A stretch of 64,000 nt of DNA from Maribacter_C sp047345145 (GCF_047345145.1 NZ_JBLFER010000001.1:124001-188000), one strand, 5' to 3'. Shown: positions 39,201 to 47,727, counted from the first letter of the stretch. The notes: a model not told the origin generated them from the letters alone. Numbers and translations: made by a program.

Positions 39201-42200
39201 CTATCACCTCCATATACTTCAACTACATCAGGTATACCATCGTTATCATCGTCAAGGTCAATAATATCTGGTACGCCATCATTGTCATTATCATTACAAG
39301 CTGAGGTATTGCTGGCATCTGTAACTGCCGTTGAAGTGGCTTGACCAGTTCCTGCCACGGTAGGAATACCATTTGCATCGACCACATCACCTAAGCTATT
39401 ATCAGCATCAAGGTTTGATGGGGTAAACATGCCTCCTGCTTCGACTGCATCATAACAGCCATCACCATCGCTATCAACATCTAAGAAGTTAGGTATGTCA
39501 TCTGTATCTGGGTCATCTTCAGGATAACTATTAGGTTTACCATCATTATCAGTATCTGCACCAGTTTTGATTAGCGCATTTCCGCTATTTGCACCTGGTG
39601 TATCTGTACCTACGGCTAAGACATTTGTTGGGTCACCATCGACCGTATCATTAAATCCATCACCATCTGCGTCTACAAAATTATCTGCGATTCCGTCACC
39701 ATCACCATCGGTTCCACCAACTTCTATTACGTCAAGAATACCGTCATTATCTGAATCTAAATCAAGGTAATTCAGAACTCCGTCTCCGTCGTTATCTCCT
39801 TTAGGATAAGAATTCGGTTTTCCATCACCATCGGTATCAGGACCCGTTGGTACTAAAGCGTTAGGTGTATTTTCAGGCGTACCGTCATTACCGACATCTC
39901 CGTCGACAACATCATTAAATCCATCACCATCCGTATCTACGAAATTATCTGCTTTACCATCTCCATTGGCATCAGTTCCGCCAGCTTCAACAACATCAGG
40001 AATACCATCATTGTCAGAGTCTAAATCTTGTGAATCAGGAATACCATCGTTGTCTTTGTCAACAATAACGTCTGAACTACCGTCACCATCACTGTCTAAT
40101 AAAGAGGATGTAGAATTGGTACCCAAACAAGTTGGTTGATCAGCACAAGGAGTTGCGCCTGTTGGCCCGTCCGTGTTATCATTATCAACTAAGTCAACAA
40201 GTCCGTCACCATCAGTGTCCGTTGTGTCGTCTAATTTTCCATCGCCGTCAGTATCGACTCCACCAACTTCTACGACATCAGGAATGCCATCATTGTCAGA
40301 ATCAAGGTCAAAGTGATTTGGAATGCCATCGCCATCTGAATCCATACTAGCACAAACACCATTTACGATTCCTCCACAAGTTGGGAAATCAGGATCCATT
40401 GAATTCGGAATTCCATCGCCATCAAGGTCAGCTTCAGGGTCAGGTAATCCCATCGTCGCGCAATCCCATCCGTTTACACCTTCGAAATTAGCTGCACAGA
40501 AATCTGGGTCCTCGTAGTCTGGAATACCATCATTATCGCTATCGCCACCATAGATTTCCACAACATCAGGAATACCATCGTTATCATCGTCTAAATCCTC
40601 ATTATCAGGAATGCCATCTTGATCATTGTCAGGATTACATACTGAAACTCGTGCACCATCGGTTACTGCTGCGACGTCTCCTGTGTTGTAGGAGGCAGCT
40701 GTTACCAGTCCGTTCGCATCCACAGCTGGGGTGCCAGTACCGAATTCACCACCGTCACCTCCATCTTGTGTCTTGCTGTTATACGCCTCATTAGCATCAG
40801 AACATCCATCACCATCACTATCTAAAGTAATGTAGTCAAGACTGTTGTCTCCAAGGGTATCTCTTGGGTCGTTTCCTGCCCCACCATTTGCTCCGGAAGG
40901 AACACCGTTTGTAGCTAGGTTGTTTACATTGTTGTCATTATCATCATGACGACCATCACCATCGGTATCGGTACCACCGGCTTCAATAACGTCATGAATT
41001 CCATCGTTATCAGAATCAAGGTCAAAGCAATTCGCAATGCCATCGCCATCAGTATCAATAATTGGAACCAAAGAAATATCATCAATGGCAAAGTCGTTTC
41101 CGATTCCTCCACCTGTATTATTTTCTACGGATAAGACCAATGTAGCTTCCGTTGCGATAAATTTAAAGGCAGCCTTTTTCCAAGTACCGTCATTGAGAAT
41201 GTCTCCGGAATCAAATCGAGCTACTTCAACTCCTCCAGCAGTTTTAACCATCAAGGTTACGTTACAAGGTATCGGCGCTTGGCCAAACAGTAAGGATGGA
41301 CCATTCGGTTGATATGCTGGATTAATTAAATTCAATAGGAAAGCTGAATACTCATATTCTTGCCCTACTACCGCATTATTAATGGTTTCTTCATAGAATG
41401 TACCTGGACTACCATCTGCGTTGAACATGGCAAAATAGCCTATCTCACCTGGTGCTTCTGGAGTATTATCCTCAGTGTCTAACCAGAAATTTTCAGCAGG
41501 TTGACCAGCAGCATAAGAGAACCCTTGGGTGTTCGTCACAATGGCATACCCTCCGTCAGCAGGTCTAGGTGCATCATAGGTATAGGTAGTTGTTGCCGGA
41601 GCAGCAAATGGAATGGTATAGGTATTAAAAGCATCTGGATTACCACCACCATTTCCAGGTCCGTTGAAAATCGGGTCAATACGTGTGTCTACTGTACCAA
41701 ATGATCCAGAAGTTAAAAGGTTACTGGACAAGGCACTTCCACCTGGACATTCGACCGTATCTAAAATACCATCGTTATCATCATCTAAATCTACATTGTC
41801 AGGAACACCATCCATATCGGAATCATCACAGGCATCTGCTATTCCGTCACCATCACTATCCGGTCCTTCTGTGCTTACATCAATAGTAGTTGCTTGACCA
41901 GCTCCTGCAACAGTAGGTACTCCATAAGAAGCACTTGTAGGGTCAGTTTCAACCACATCACCAAGGCTATTATCAGCATCTAAATTAGCTGCAAAAAATG
42001 ACCCTGCCGCTTCAACAGCGTCAGCACAACCATCGTTGTCACTATCGGTATCAAGATCATCACCGATACCATCGCCGTCTGAATCAAGACCTTTAATGAT
42101 TGTATAGTCTAAATCGGTAAATTGGTTAACCGCACATATATCAAATACCAACGAAAAGAAGTTCGTATTGTCTGTAGTCGTTACATTATTTCCTGTTGTG

Positions 42201-45200
42201 GAGAAGCTAAAGCTATTGATGTTGAAGTAAGAGAAATACGCTGCAATATCGGTGTCAAGAACAACACCAGGCCTTGTTACTTGAGGCCCTTGGAAAGTTA
42301 CATCTCCAGCAGCTGTTCTGTTTACTTCTAGTGCAGTTATTTCTTCTACAGCGTAGAAACCAGGGTTGCTTAAAGTAATACTTTCGTTTGCATTGGCACC
42401 ATCGATATCATAGAATATCCCTCCGAATCTATCTAGTGGAATTACCAGATCCGTATTGGAAATTTTAAATTCGATATTGAATTCCATTGTAGCAGATTGC
42501 CCTGCGGGAACGTCATATTCCGCTTGCCATGCTGCTGCATCTCCGGTACCATCATTATCAATTGTAAATGTCGTGATGTTAGCATCAGCTGCGGTAATGG
42601 TAATAATCGCATCCAATGGAATATTATCAATCGTAATTACATCGCTGAATCTGTATTCATCACCTACAAAAGGAGCGCCGGGTGCTCCTGCGGTTTGTAC
42701 CACATTGGCTGCATCAAAATTGGCTGCGGGGAAAGTACAACTTGCTGCTACTGCGGGATTGAACCCAAGCGATTCTTCCGTATCTAGAATTCCATCATTA
42801 TCATCGTCTAAATCTTCGAAATCTTTAATACCGTCTCCATCAGCATCTGGGCGGTCATCTACCGTATCACAGGTGTCAACAATTCCATCAAAATCAAGAT
42901 CTTCACCAGTTGCTGTAACATTAGGATTTACTGTTGTAGCATAGGTTAATCCCGCTATCGTTCCGTCGGGGTTAACATCCCCAGTACCGATTACACCGCC
43001 ATGAGTACCGTCACCATTGGTATCAATTTGATTGGCACCGGCAAAAGCAGTACCATATTGTTCATTGGCATCTGCACAACCATCACCGTCGCTGTCAGTA
43101 TCCTTACTATTTGGAATGTCATCATTGTCAAAATCCGCACTTTCGGTACAACTATTTGAATTTAAAATGAAATCGTCAAACGTTATTTTGTTATCGGCTT
43201 CTGACGCTGCTCCGTAGAAATAAATACGGACTTCATAGCTGCTGTTCTGACTTAAAAAGTAGGGGTTGGTGAATGGTACAAAACTGAATCCGTCTCCGGT
43301 CGAAGATGGGTTAAAGCCACTGATAAGCACTTCCCCTGGCGTTGCGAAACCGTCATCTGAAATTATAAAGGCTAGTTGATGATTAAATTCCAAGAATGGC
43401 GAAACGGACAGTCTTGGTCTGGAATTTTCTGAAAATTGCGATAATTTTTGACCAGGCACAGATGTGTCGGTATCAAAAGTAAAACTTACATAATCATTAC
43501 CTGTAATTGCTTCTGGTAGTGTAAACCCGGTTACATCACCAAATTGAAATACCGTTTCTGTCCCATTGTGCAAGTTGGTCAAACCACTACCGACCATAAG
43601 TTGCGAGGGATTTACAATCATATTTGTGCCCGCCGCAGGTGCAGCGTTTTGATTGTCAAAATTTCCCGCTGGACTATTTCCATTATAGTGTGGGTAACCT
43701 ATAAAGGTGCCACAAGAAGGGTCTTCAGCAGTATCTAAAATACCGTCATTATCGTCATCTAAATCAACGACATCGGGTATGCCATCCATATCTGAATCTG
43801 GGCGATCATCAGTGACATCGCACGCGTCGGCAATGCCATCTGCATCTAAATCTGGTCCTACGGTGGTTACGTCTGTAGAATTTGCCTGTCCAGCTCCTGC
43901 AACGGTTGGTACTCCATAGGAAGCACTAGCTGGGTCTGTATCCACAGTATCTCCTAGGCTATTATCACCGTCCAAATTAGCAGTGTTAAACGCGCCAGCT
44001 GCCTCAACAGCATCAGCACAACCGTCACCATCACTATCGGTATCTAAATAATCAGGGGTTCCATCACTATCAGTATCTTCACAAACCGTGTTTACCAGCC
44101 AACCAATGGTCATTCGCTGTATTCCTGCGGCTTGTTGTTCATACGTCAGTTGGGTAATACTTTTTGAAAGTAAAAGCGGGGAAGTACGGTCCGCGGCTCC
44201 GCCTTGCGCCGTATTGGTATATTGTAATGAATTTTCGCAAACCCCACCATCGGTAATAACATAAGTTACTGGGGTAGGCCCTAAATCTTCAAGCAATTCC
44301 CAACCACCACCATTTGTAGTATATCTTACGAATTCAGCTCCATTGGTTGCTGCTTCACCTTCTGCGGCAATAATATCGGCGTCAATGGAATTACCAGCTG
44401 CATCTACGGCAGAGAAACTTAGTACATAGGTATGATTTCCATTTTGTGTGAAGGCAATATTGTCTTGAATGGAGGGATCCATCAAATAACCGCTTCCGGC
44501 TAATGACCCATTTTGATAATATGCTGCATTTGTGGCAGGTGGATTGGTGACTGAAACCACAGTGATGGTAAGTACGTTCCCCTCTAAATCGGTTACGGTT
44601 TGTACATCACCAGCATTTGCCCTATTATCAGCAAAATCGGCGTCGTTGAAAGCAATCCATTGAATAACATCGGAAAATTTACCACCTACACTTGTACTAT
44701 TTACGGTAGCATTACATTCATCGGTATCTAAGATTCCATCGTTGTCGTCATCCAAATCAACAACATCTTTAACTCCATCGCCATCATTGTCTGGGCGGTC
44801 GTCGGTATCATCGCAGGCATCTGCAATACCGTCGCCATCTAAATCAGGACCAATTGTAATTACATCTTTGAAAGTAGCCTGACCAGTTCCGGCCGATGTT
44901 GGTACCCCATAGGTTGGACTCGTTGGGTCAGAGTCGACAGCACTGTCTAATCGACTGTTAGCATTTAAATCAGCCGTGGTAAAAGTACCTGCTGCTTCTA
45001 CGGCATCAGGACAGCCGTCACCGTCGCTGTCTGTTTCTTGGCAATCAGGTACACCATCGTTATCAGAGTCTGTATTTTCAAAAACGATAAGCTCGTTTAG
45101 GTTTATGATTCCAATAGTTCCTGTTGCCGAATCAAGATTATTACCAGACAATTGAATTCTTACATAGCGCCCTATCACCGCATTTGTATTAATTTGAATA

Positions 45201-47155
45201 AGATCTGTTCCTGCTACAGTTTGTACTGGAATTTGATTTTCGAAATTAGCATTAGCGCGAGCACCAGCTAAATCGGTTGCATCTGTGGGAAATGGGTTGT
45301 TCGAAATTAAAACATAGGCATTCGAAATGCGATCCCCTTGACCTGGTCGATTCACTATTTCTAATCGACTAATGTTTGCTTCACGACCGAAATCCACATC
45401 AACATATTCTGTGGCAGTAGGAGGATTGTCACTCGCGTGGAAAAGGGTATTCGTATCACCGTCAATTAAATTGTTAGCAACGAAAGCTCCCAGAGTACTA
45501 CTTGACACTGCTATACCTTCAGCGGTTATATCAATACCAGGACATTCTATACTATCTAGAATTCCATCATTATCATCGTCTAAATCGACCCTATCTACAA
45601 TTCCATCCATGTCTGAGTCAATATCTATAGCAATGGTAGCAGCAGTTGCTGAACCTTCCGCCCCGAGCTCATTTGTAACATTAACCGTAAAATTGCGGTT
45701 TATTCGGCTTGAACCAGAAGTTGAAAAAGTGACTTGTTGTAATGCATTTTCAAAAGTAGTTTCTATTTGAGGTACTGTTATCGCTTCTAGGACTAATTCG
45801 GTTGCAGTTTGTGATTGTACCTGAACACCGGGTGGTAGAGAAGCGGTATTCACATTCAATTGATCCCCGGTTTGAGGGTTGGTCAATTGAATACGCATTT
45901 CTTGGATGTCACCTACTACATTAAATATTTTGGTGTCTGTATCTGCAATATTAATGGGGTTGCCTCCTAAAAGGTAAGTCGTGAAGTATGAATTATCTGT
46001 GGCCCCAGAGGAGTCATCAAGATCCAAATCAATAGAGGTGCTACTGCCGAAAGCTAAATTATAGTCGAAGGTAATCGGAGCATTAATAGCACCTAAGGTA
46101 AATTGAATCCCTAGACCATTATCCGTTGTTGCATTCGTATCCCATGTATTGATTATGTCATTTCCTCCTAGTATTCCTGTTCCCGTAGCCGTGCCAAAAG
46201 TAAGATTTACACCATAAAGGTTGGACTCATTGTAGGTTCCTGAGTACCAATGATCAAATTCAAGACTCCCAAATGATTCCGAGAAGGCCACAAAAGAATC
46301 ATTGGGTCCACCAGGATCTTTGCGAACACCAACTAAAGAGATATTACCTGTGGTATTGTTTGTTGTAGCCAAATTTTGAGGTAAAGAAAAGGCTGGTCCG
46401 TTGTCTCCACCCGATAAGAAAGTATCTAAGGTATGATAGAACTTAACAATTTGCGCGTTTGAAGTAGGTGGAGTCAAGGTGACAGAATGATTGAAGTAAT
46501 CGTTTGGTGCTACGTAACTGATCGTTGTAACCAGTCGAAAATCTTGTGTGGCGTTGTATGCGCCTGCACCATCGACATTGTAAAACATATCAGTAATTAC
46601 CTGATAAGGATCGTCGGAACTACCAGATCCCGAGAGGGTTTGATTCGATTCGGTCCAGGCTGCATTTACAATTGTACCAGCTGCTTGATTTGCTTGCTCA
46701 AGAAAACCCCGAGCATTTGTAGCGGGACCAACAACCTGATTCCCTACAGCCATGAAGATTCCATTAAATAGAGCAGGGTTATCATCGTTTAAAGTCGGCT
46801 CATATAATTGATTGACCCCTTTAAAAAGTACCTGAACTTGCCCATTTTGTATTACCGAGATCTGCATACCATCAGAACCATCAGTTTGAGTGCCTCCTCC
46901 CAGGTTAATCACTGTACTGGCAAAAACTGGAGGAGAAGAAACCGCTTTCTTACTTATTTTAGTTTTTGAAAGGAGATCCTTAGTTTTAATGAAAGAAGGT
47001 TTCCAAATTGAATTGTGAACATTTTCTTTTTTTACTTTGTTTTCAATGGAGGAGTGAGTATCACCGGAGACTTTGGTTTCCAAGTCCATATAGGAATGAC
47101 CCTGTTGTAACAGTGAAATTGCAGCGGTGCAAAGAAGAAGTATTACTCTTTTCAT
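33263..47155 (-). CDS. Giant T9SS-secreted calcium-binding adhesin (4630 aa, type B sorting domain)
   Basis: A single uninterrupted 13.9-kb frame. Order: signal peptide (residues 1-20); a unique beta-rich N-terminal region to about 500; long arrays of thrombospondin type 3-like repeats (DSDGDGIPDxxDLDDDNDGI), rich in Asp/Asn and expected to bind Ca2+; a discoidin-like insert at about 540-690 (VDVDFGREANISRLEIVN) and further beta-sandwich inserts; six DUF11/CARDB-like modules at about 3375-4155 (ISITKTATL, YTFVVTNIGTVDLTDV); five 41-aa C-D-x-DGDGxTN repeats to about 4520; and a CHU_C/type B sorting domain from about 4536 (MTPDGDGINDTFRIKN, EIFNRWGVKVF, GVYFYVINY). This resembles SprB-type surface adhesins used in gliding or attachment. 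PorP/SprF and PorE-like genes follow. Homology to SprB beyond architecture is not claimed. Confidence 0.93.
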   Translation of the reverse strand: MKRVILLLCTAAISLLQQGHSYMDLETKVSGDTHSSIENKVKKENVHNSIWKPSFIKTKDLLSKTKISKKAVSSPPVFASTVINLGGGTQTDGSDGMQISVIQNGQVQVLFKGVNQLYEPTLNDDNPALFNGIFMAVGNQVVGPATNARGFLEQANQAAGTIVNAAWTESNQTLSGSGSSDDPYQVITDMFYNVDGAGAYNATQDFRLVTTISYVAPNDYFNHSVTLTPPTSNAQIVKFYHTLDTFLSGGDNGPAFSLPQNLATTNNTTGNISLVGVRKDPGGPNDSFVAFSESFGSLEFDHWYSGTYNESNLYGVNLTFGTATGTGILGGNDIINTWDTNATTDNGLGIQFTLGAINAPITFDYNLAFGSSTSIDLDLDDSSGATDNSYFTTYLLGGNPINIADTDTKIFNVVGDIQEMRIQLTNPQTGDQLNVNTASLPPGVQVQSQTATELVLEAITVPQIETTFENALQQVTFSTSGSSRINRNFTVNVTNELGAEGSATAATIAIDIDSDMDGIVDRVDLDDDNDGILDSIECPGIDITAEGIAVSSSTLGAFVANNLIDGDTNTLFHASDNPPTATEYVDVDFGREANISRLEIVNRPGQGDRISNAYVLISNNPFPTDATDLAGARANANFENQIPVQTVAGTDLIQINTNAVIGRYVRIQLSGNNLDSATGTIGIINLNELIVFENTDSDNDGVPDCQETDSDGDGCPDAVEAAGTFTTADLNANSRLDSAVDSDPTSPTYGVPTSAGTGQATFKDVITIGPDLDGDGIADACDDTDDRPDNDGDGVKDVVDLDDDNDGILDTDECNATVNSTSVGGKFSDVIQWIAFNDADFADNRANAGDVQTVTDLEGNVLTITVVSVTNPPATNAAYYQNGSLAGSGYLMDPSIQDNIAFTQNGNHTYVLSFSAVDAAGNSIDADIIAAEGEAATNGAEFVRYTTNGGGWELLEDLGPTPVTYVITDGGVCENSLQYTNTAQGGAADRTSPLLLSKSITQLTYEQQAAGIQRMTIGWLVNTVCEDTDSDGTPDYLDTDSDGDGCADAVEAAGAFNTANLDGDNSLGDTVDTDPASASYGVPTVAGAGQANSTDVTTVGPDLDADGIADACDVTDDRPDSDMDGIPDVVDLDDDNDGILDTAEDPSCGTFIGYPHYNGNSPAGNFDNQNAAPAAGTNMIVNPSQLMVGSGLTNLHNGTETVFQFGDVTGFTLPEAITGNDYVSFTFDTDTSVPGQKLSQFSENSRPRLSVSPFLEFNHQLAFIISDDGFATPGEVLISGFNPSSTGDGFSFVPFTNPYFLSQNSSYEVRIYFYGAASEADNKITFDDFILNSNSCTESADFDNDDIPNSKDTDSDGDGCADANEQYGTAFAGANQIDTNGDGTHGGVIGTGDVNPDGTIAGLTYATTVNPNVTATGEDLDFDGIVDTCDTVDDRPDADGDGIKDFEDLDDDNDGILDTEESLGFNPAVAASCTFPAANFDAANVVQTAGAPGAPFVGDEYRFSDVITIDNIPLDAIITITAADANITTFTIDNDGTGDAAAWQAEYDVPAGQSATMEFNIEFKISNTDLVIPLDRFGGIFYDIDGANANESITLSNPGFYAVEEITALEVNRTAAGDVTFQGPQVTRPGVVLDTDIAAYFSYFNINSFSFSTTGNNVTTTDNTNFFSLVFDICAVNQFTDLDYTIIKGLDSDGDGIGDDLDTDSDNDGCADAVEAAGSFFAANLDADNSLGDVVETDPTSASYGVPTVAGAGQATTIDVSTEGPDSDGDGIADACDDSDMDGVPDNVDLDDDNDGILDTVECPGGSALSSNLLTSGSFGTVDTRIDPIFNGPGNGGGNPDAFNTYTIPFAAPATTTYTYDAPRPADGGYAIVTNTQGFSYAAGQPAENFWLDTEDNTPEAPGEIGYFAMFNADGSPGTFYEETINNAVVGQEYEYSAFLLNLINPAYQPNGPSLLFGQAPIPCNVTLMVKTAGGVEVARFDSGDILNDGTWKKAAFKFIATEATLVLSVENNTGGGIGNDFAIDDISLVPIIDTDGDGIANCFDLDSDNDGIHDVIEAGGTDTDGDGRHDDNDNNVNNLATNGVPSGANGGAGNDPRDTLGDNSLDYITLDSDGDGCSDANEAYNSKTQDGGDGGEFGTGTPAVDANGLVTAASYNTGDVAAVTDGARVSVCNPDNDQDGIPDNEDLDDDNDGIPDVVEIYGGDSDNDGIPDYEDPDFCAANFEGVNGWDCATMGLPDPEADLDGDGIPNSMDPDFPTCGGIVNGVCASMDSDGDGIPNHFDLDSDNDGIPDVVEVGGVDTDGDGKLDDTTDTDGDGLVDLVDNDNTDGPTGATPCADQPTCLGTNSTSSLLDSDGDGSSDVIVDKDNDGIPDSQDLDSDNDGIPDVVEAGGTDANGDGKADNFVDTDGDGFNDVVDGDVGNDGTPENTPNALVPTGPDTDGDGKPNSYPKGDNDGDGVLNYLDLDSDNDGILDVIEVGGTDGDGDGIADNFVDADGDGFNDTVDGDPTNVLAVGTDTPGANSGNALIKTGADTDNDGKPNSYPEDDPDTDDIPNFLDVDSDGDGCYDAVEAGGMFTPSNLDADNSLGDVVDANGIPTVAGTGQATSTAVTDASNTSACNDNDNDGVPDIIDLDDDNDGIPDVVEVYGGDSDNDGIPDYEDPDFCAANFQGVNGWDCATMGLPDPGMDLDGDGIPNHSDPDFPNCGGLVNGACASMDTDGDGIPNHFDLDSDNDGIPDVVEVGGVDIDGDGKLDDTTDTDGDGLVDSVDNDDTDGPTGTTPCATQPACLRTNSTSSLLDSDGDGTSDVLVDKDKDGIPDSQDLDSDNDGIPDVVEAGGTDVNGDGKADNFVDTDGDGFNDVLDGDVGNDGTPENTPNALVPTGPDTDGDGNPNSYPKGDSDGDGVPDFFDLDADNDGIPDVVEVGGTDTNGDGRADNFVDADNDGFNDVVDGDPTNALAVGTDTPGANSGNALLKTGADSDNDGKPNSYPEGDTDGDGVLNHLDLDADNDGVYDVIEVGGTDADNDGIADNYVDADGDGFNDTVDGDPTNVLTVGTDTDGTNSANSLIKTGADTDNDGKPNSYPEDDPDTDDIPNFLDLDSDADGCSDANEAYDGLLIDGRDDGVFGIGTPAVGATGLVAGAAYNTGAVVALLDGGPGSICDPDTDMDGVVDSIDLDDDNDGILDIVESKGNNTTGDEDGDGIPNWQDTTDDGDGGDSTTTDYTDTNGDGIPDVYDFDGDGVPNHLDLDADNDGIYDVIESGGTDANDDGRADDDDDNADNTTTNGIPTSSGTGVMNPRDTGNNNSSDYLNADSDGDGCSDALEAGFADDNDDGQLGDVPLTVDDNGLVTSGTGYLAPTETNAGTADYVDKAVNPCADISITKTATLVDTNGSGRDDVGDTINYTFVVTNIGTVDLTDVIVTDLLATVTPATTINLAAGAVDNATYTASYVIKQEDIDNGSFTNTAVATGKDPGGTDITDDSDDPTNATDVDPDSDGNPDDPTVQDFTQEPSISLLKTGVLEDDNADGFPNAGEKIRYSFTVENTGNVTLTGVTLNDPLVTVSGGPLDIEPGVVNTNTFFALYTLTQADIDNGSITNAAVVTGKDPNNVDITDNSDDPNDTTDADDNADGDPDDDTVIPLLKNAKIEIFKTGAFVDTNTDGFGQIGETIGYIFDVRNVGNVTLTGITINDPKVTVTGGPITLAPDESDNTTFSASYPLTLADINAEEVVNTATVTSKDPDNLDVTDTSDDPTTVDPEDNTVVKIETNPELFLFKTAMFNDENGDTFADAGETITYSFDVRNTGNVTITGIAITDPLITVSGGPIDLDPAQFDDTTFTGTYTLTQADVEAGTIENQAQVTGTDNIGGPIMGVSDFSDDPDNPDNIDRNGDGDPDDPTVTDLPANPEISLEKVGTFNDENNDGLAQVGETMSYTFRVENTGNITLTDVSIDDPIVAVSGGPIASMLPGDMDNTTFTATYAITQADIDAGEVSNLATVSGKDGNDMEVKDDSDDPNEPLDTDNNNDGEPDDPTVLDAPQQSSISLTKEATPRSFANVGDVITYNMLVTNTGNTTLTNVVVTDNNATITSGSPLATLAPGTTATIVATYTITQNDMNAESFTNVAMVTSRDPEDNPVIDISDDPNNPDDVDGDADGDPDDPTVIQLDSDEDGIPNNEDLDDDNDGITDIEEQNGFDFLDTDGDGIVDRLDTDADGDGINDIDEAGHGITDPDGNGRIDGPVGSDGIPDVVQSDPNGGDVTYTPRDTDGDGKHDFQDVDDDGDGVPTEQEITDGTDPLDQCDLVYTNIVLAPEAAWNVADCDGDGVTNEQERMDGTDPTNACDFIEASITEPLGPNFTMSDCDGDGITNAQEEIDGTDPEDPCDFVLASATVAPSASWNAADCDGDGVTNGREITDGTDPQNHCDLIIANASLTPSADWHAADCDGDLITNGQELDDGTEHDNDCDHVNGTPLGASDCDGDNLTNAEEELLGTDPDNPDTDGDGINDGQEVLDDTNPLDPCESIGGTPPAGSACDVEISNNLMTPDGDGINDTFRIKNIEQFPNNTVEIFNRWGVKVFSATGYDNETNTFRGISNGRAVINESENLPAGVYFYVINYDDNGVSKAKSGYLYINQ
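33760..34330 (-). repeat. Array of about 41-aa Cys/Asp-rich repeats in the adhesin
   Basis: Five units of the form CDGDGVTNxxExxDGTDPxxxCD (written here as a pattern), separated by about 123 bp in DNA (for example GGATCTGT at 34032 and 34155), precede the sorting domain. Each has an EF-hand-like calcium loop and a pair of cysteines. Confidence 0.8.
34690..37030 (-). repeat. Six tandem DUF11-like beta-sandwich modules in the adhesin
   Basis: The modules share a core of SLxKTGxFxDxNxDGxAxVGET / YxFxVxNTGNVTLTGVxI and end in DPTVxD linkers. The period is about 390 bp. They form a stalk-like stretch between the calcium-repeat arrays and the C-terminal region. Confidence 0.85.
37850..40570 (-). 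repeat. Large internal duplication in the adhesin
   Basis: A block beginning GGDSDNDGIPDYEDPDFC occurs twice, at about 40560 and about 39225 (start in coding direction), offset about 1335 bp. It runs through GWDCATMGLPDP, NHFDLDSDNDGIPDVVEVGG, TNSTSSLLDSDGDG, ENTPNALVPTGPDTDGDG and NSYPEDDPDTDDIPNFLD. The second copy carries an extra VDGDPTN-type unit. The copies are close in protein sequence, with substitutions such as PEADLDGDG versus PGMDLDGDG. Confidence 0.85.
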
Positions 47156-47221
47156 ATTAGGTATAGGTTTGTTGGTATTTGAAATAAAAATCGATAATAA
47201 AACGCAATAACTTACATTTGA

Positions 47222-47270
47222 ATAAGAATATTCCTACAATTGTTGTGAAGCAAACAATTATTGTTGTGAA
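47222..47270 (-). promoter_or_regulatory. Candidate regulatory motif cluster upstream of the adhesin
   Basis: On the minus strand the order is TTCACAACAA (47270-47261), TTCACAACAA again (47249-47240), then GAATATTCTTAT (47233-47222), starting 115 nt and ending 67 nt before the adhesin ATG. The same TTCACAACAA and GAATATTCTTAT combination occurs at 47773-47733, upstream of the candidate RNA. The shared words suggest joint regulation; a binding protein is not known. Confidence 0.4.
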
Positions 47271-47362
47271 ATCATCGATAAACGGAGTTGAAGTTTCGAT
47301 GAAGTGCTTGCCACGACCCTTGCCCCAACCCTGAAGGGAGGGGTCGAGTTCGGTGTTCCTTT

Positions 47363-47437
47363 GCCCCGGCCCTAAAGGGTGACTTTTCAACTGGAGATTT
47401 TGGTTTCTTTTTTTGGCATCCCTTCAGGGAGCGAGGG
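47363..47437. repeat. REP-like intergenic repeat, copy A
   Basis: Begins GCCCCGGCCCTAAAGGGTGA and ends GGCATCCCTTCAGGGAGCGA plus GGG. It is flanked on the left by CCCTGAAGGGA (from 47331), which can pair with TCCCTTCAGGG at 47419-47429. A second copy is at 47932-48024. Confidence 0.7.
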
Positions 47438-47489
47438 TAGGCGGGCTTAAGGATAGAGGACGGGGTGATTTAACGATTTAGCATTGCAC

Positions 47490-47522
47490 AAAAAAAGCGC
47501 CGTATTCTCCCAAATACGACGC
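47490..47522 (-). terminator. Intrinsic terminator of the candidate RNA
   Basis: Minus-strand stem GCGUCGUAUU / AAUACGGCGC (10 bp, one U-G pair) with a 6-nt loop, followed by seven U residues. It would stop minus-strand transcripts about 335 nt before the adhesin start codon. Confidence 0.75.
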
Positions 47523-47721
47523 CCAGATCAAGTAGAACACTCGACCCTCTATAGGCCGCCAGAGTGAGTCTCACAACACTAAGACGGTTACCATAGTTTG
47601 TAAGATGAGAAAAGAGGGCTATTGCCCCCTTTTCTTTTGAAATTCGTGTCCCTTCGAATTTCACCTATTCAACCAAATTAAACTCTAGTTAACCAAAGTG
47701 TGGTTAACAGTGTTTATAACC
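47490..47721 (-). ncRNA. Candidate structured non-coding RNA or adhesin leader
   Basis: On the minus strand this segment folds into successive hairpins: GTTAACCA/TGGTTAAC (47688-47708), GAAATTCG/CGAATTTC (47639-47662), an 11-bp stem with one G-U (47609-47634), a 6-bp stem (47568-47585), CACTC/GAGTG with an inner CCU-AUAG-AGG (47538-47566), and a terminator at 47497-47522. In the second and last stems the mismatch on the plus strand is a G-U pair on the minus strand, which fixes the orientation. TATGTTTG at 47735-47728 fits a TAnnTTTG box, about 7-14 nt before the 5' end proposed here. It could be a free RNA of about 230 nt or an attenuating leader of the adhesin gene. I do not recognise its family. 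Confidence 0.45.
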
Positions 47722-47727
47722 AAAGTT

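Noticed and set aside
33456..46771. Many plus-strand open frames of 60-160 codons opposite the adhesin gene.
   Set aside because: They are antisense shadows of Asp-rich repeats (Ser/Pro/Ile-rich translations), with no independent gene features.
47157..47390. A 77-codon minus-strand frame directly upstream of the adhesin.
   Set aside because: It is composed of REP-like repeat and promoter sequence, with no coding character.
47470..47664. A 64-codon minus-strand frame within the candidate RNA.
   Set aside because: It runs through the hairpins and the terminator U-tract and has no similarity to any family I recognise; RNA structure explains the sequence better.
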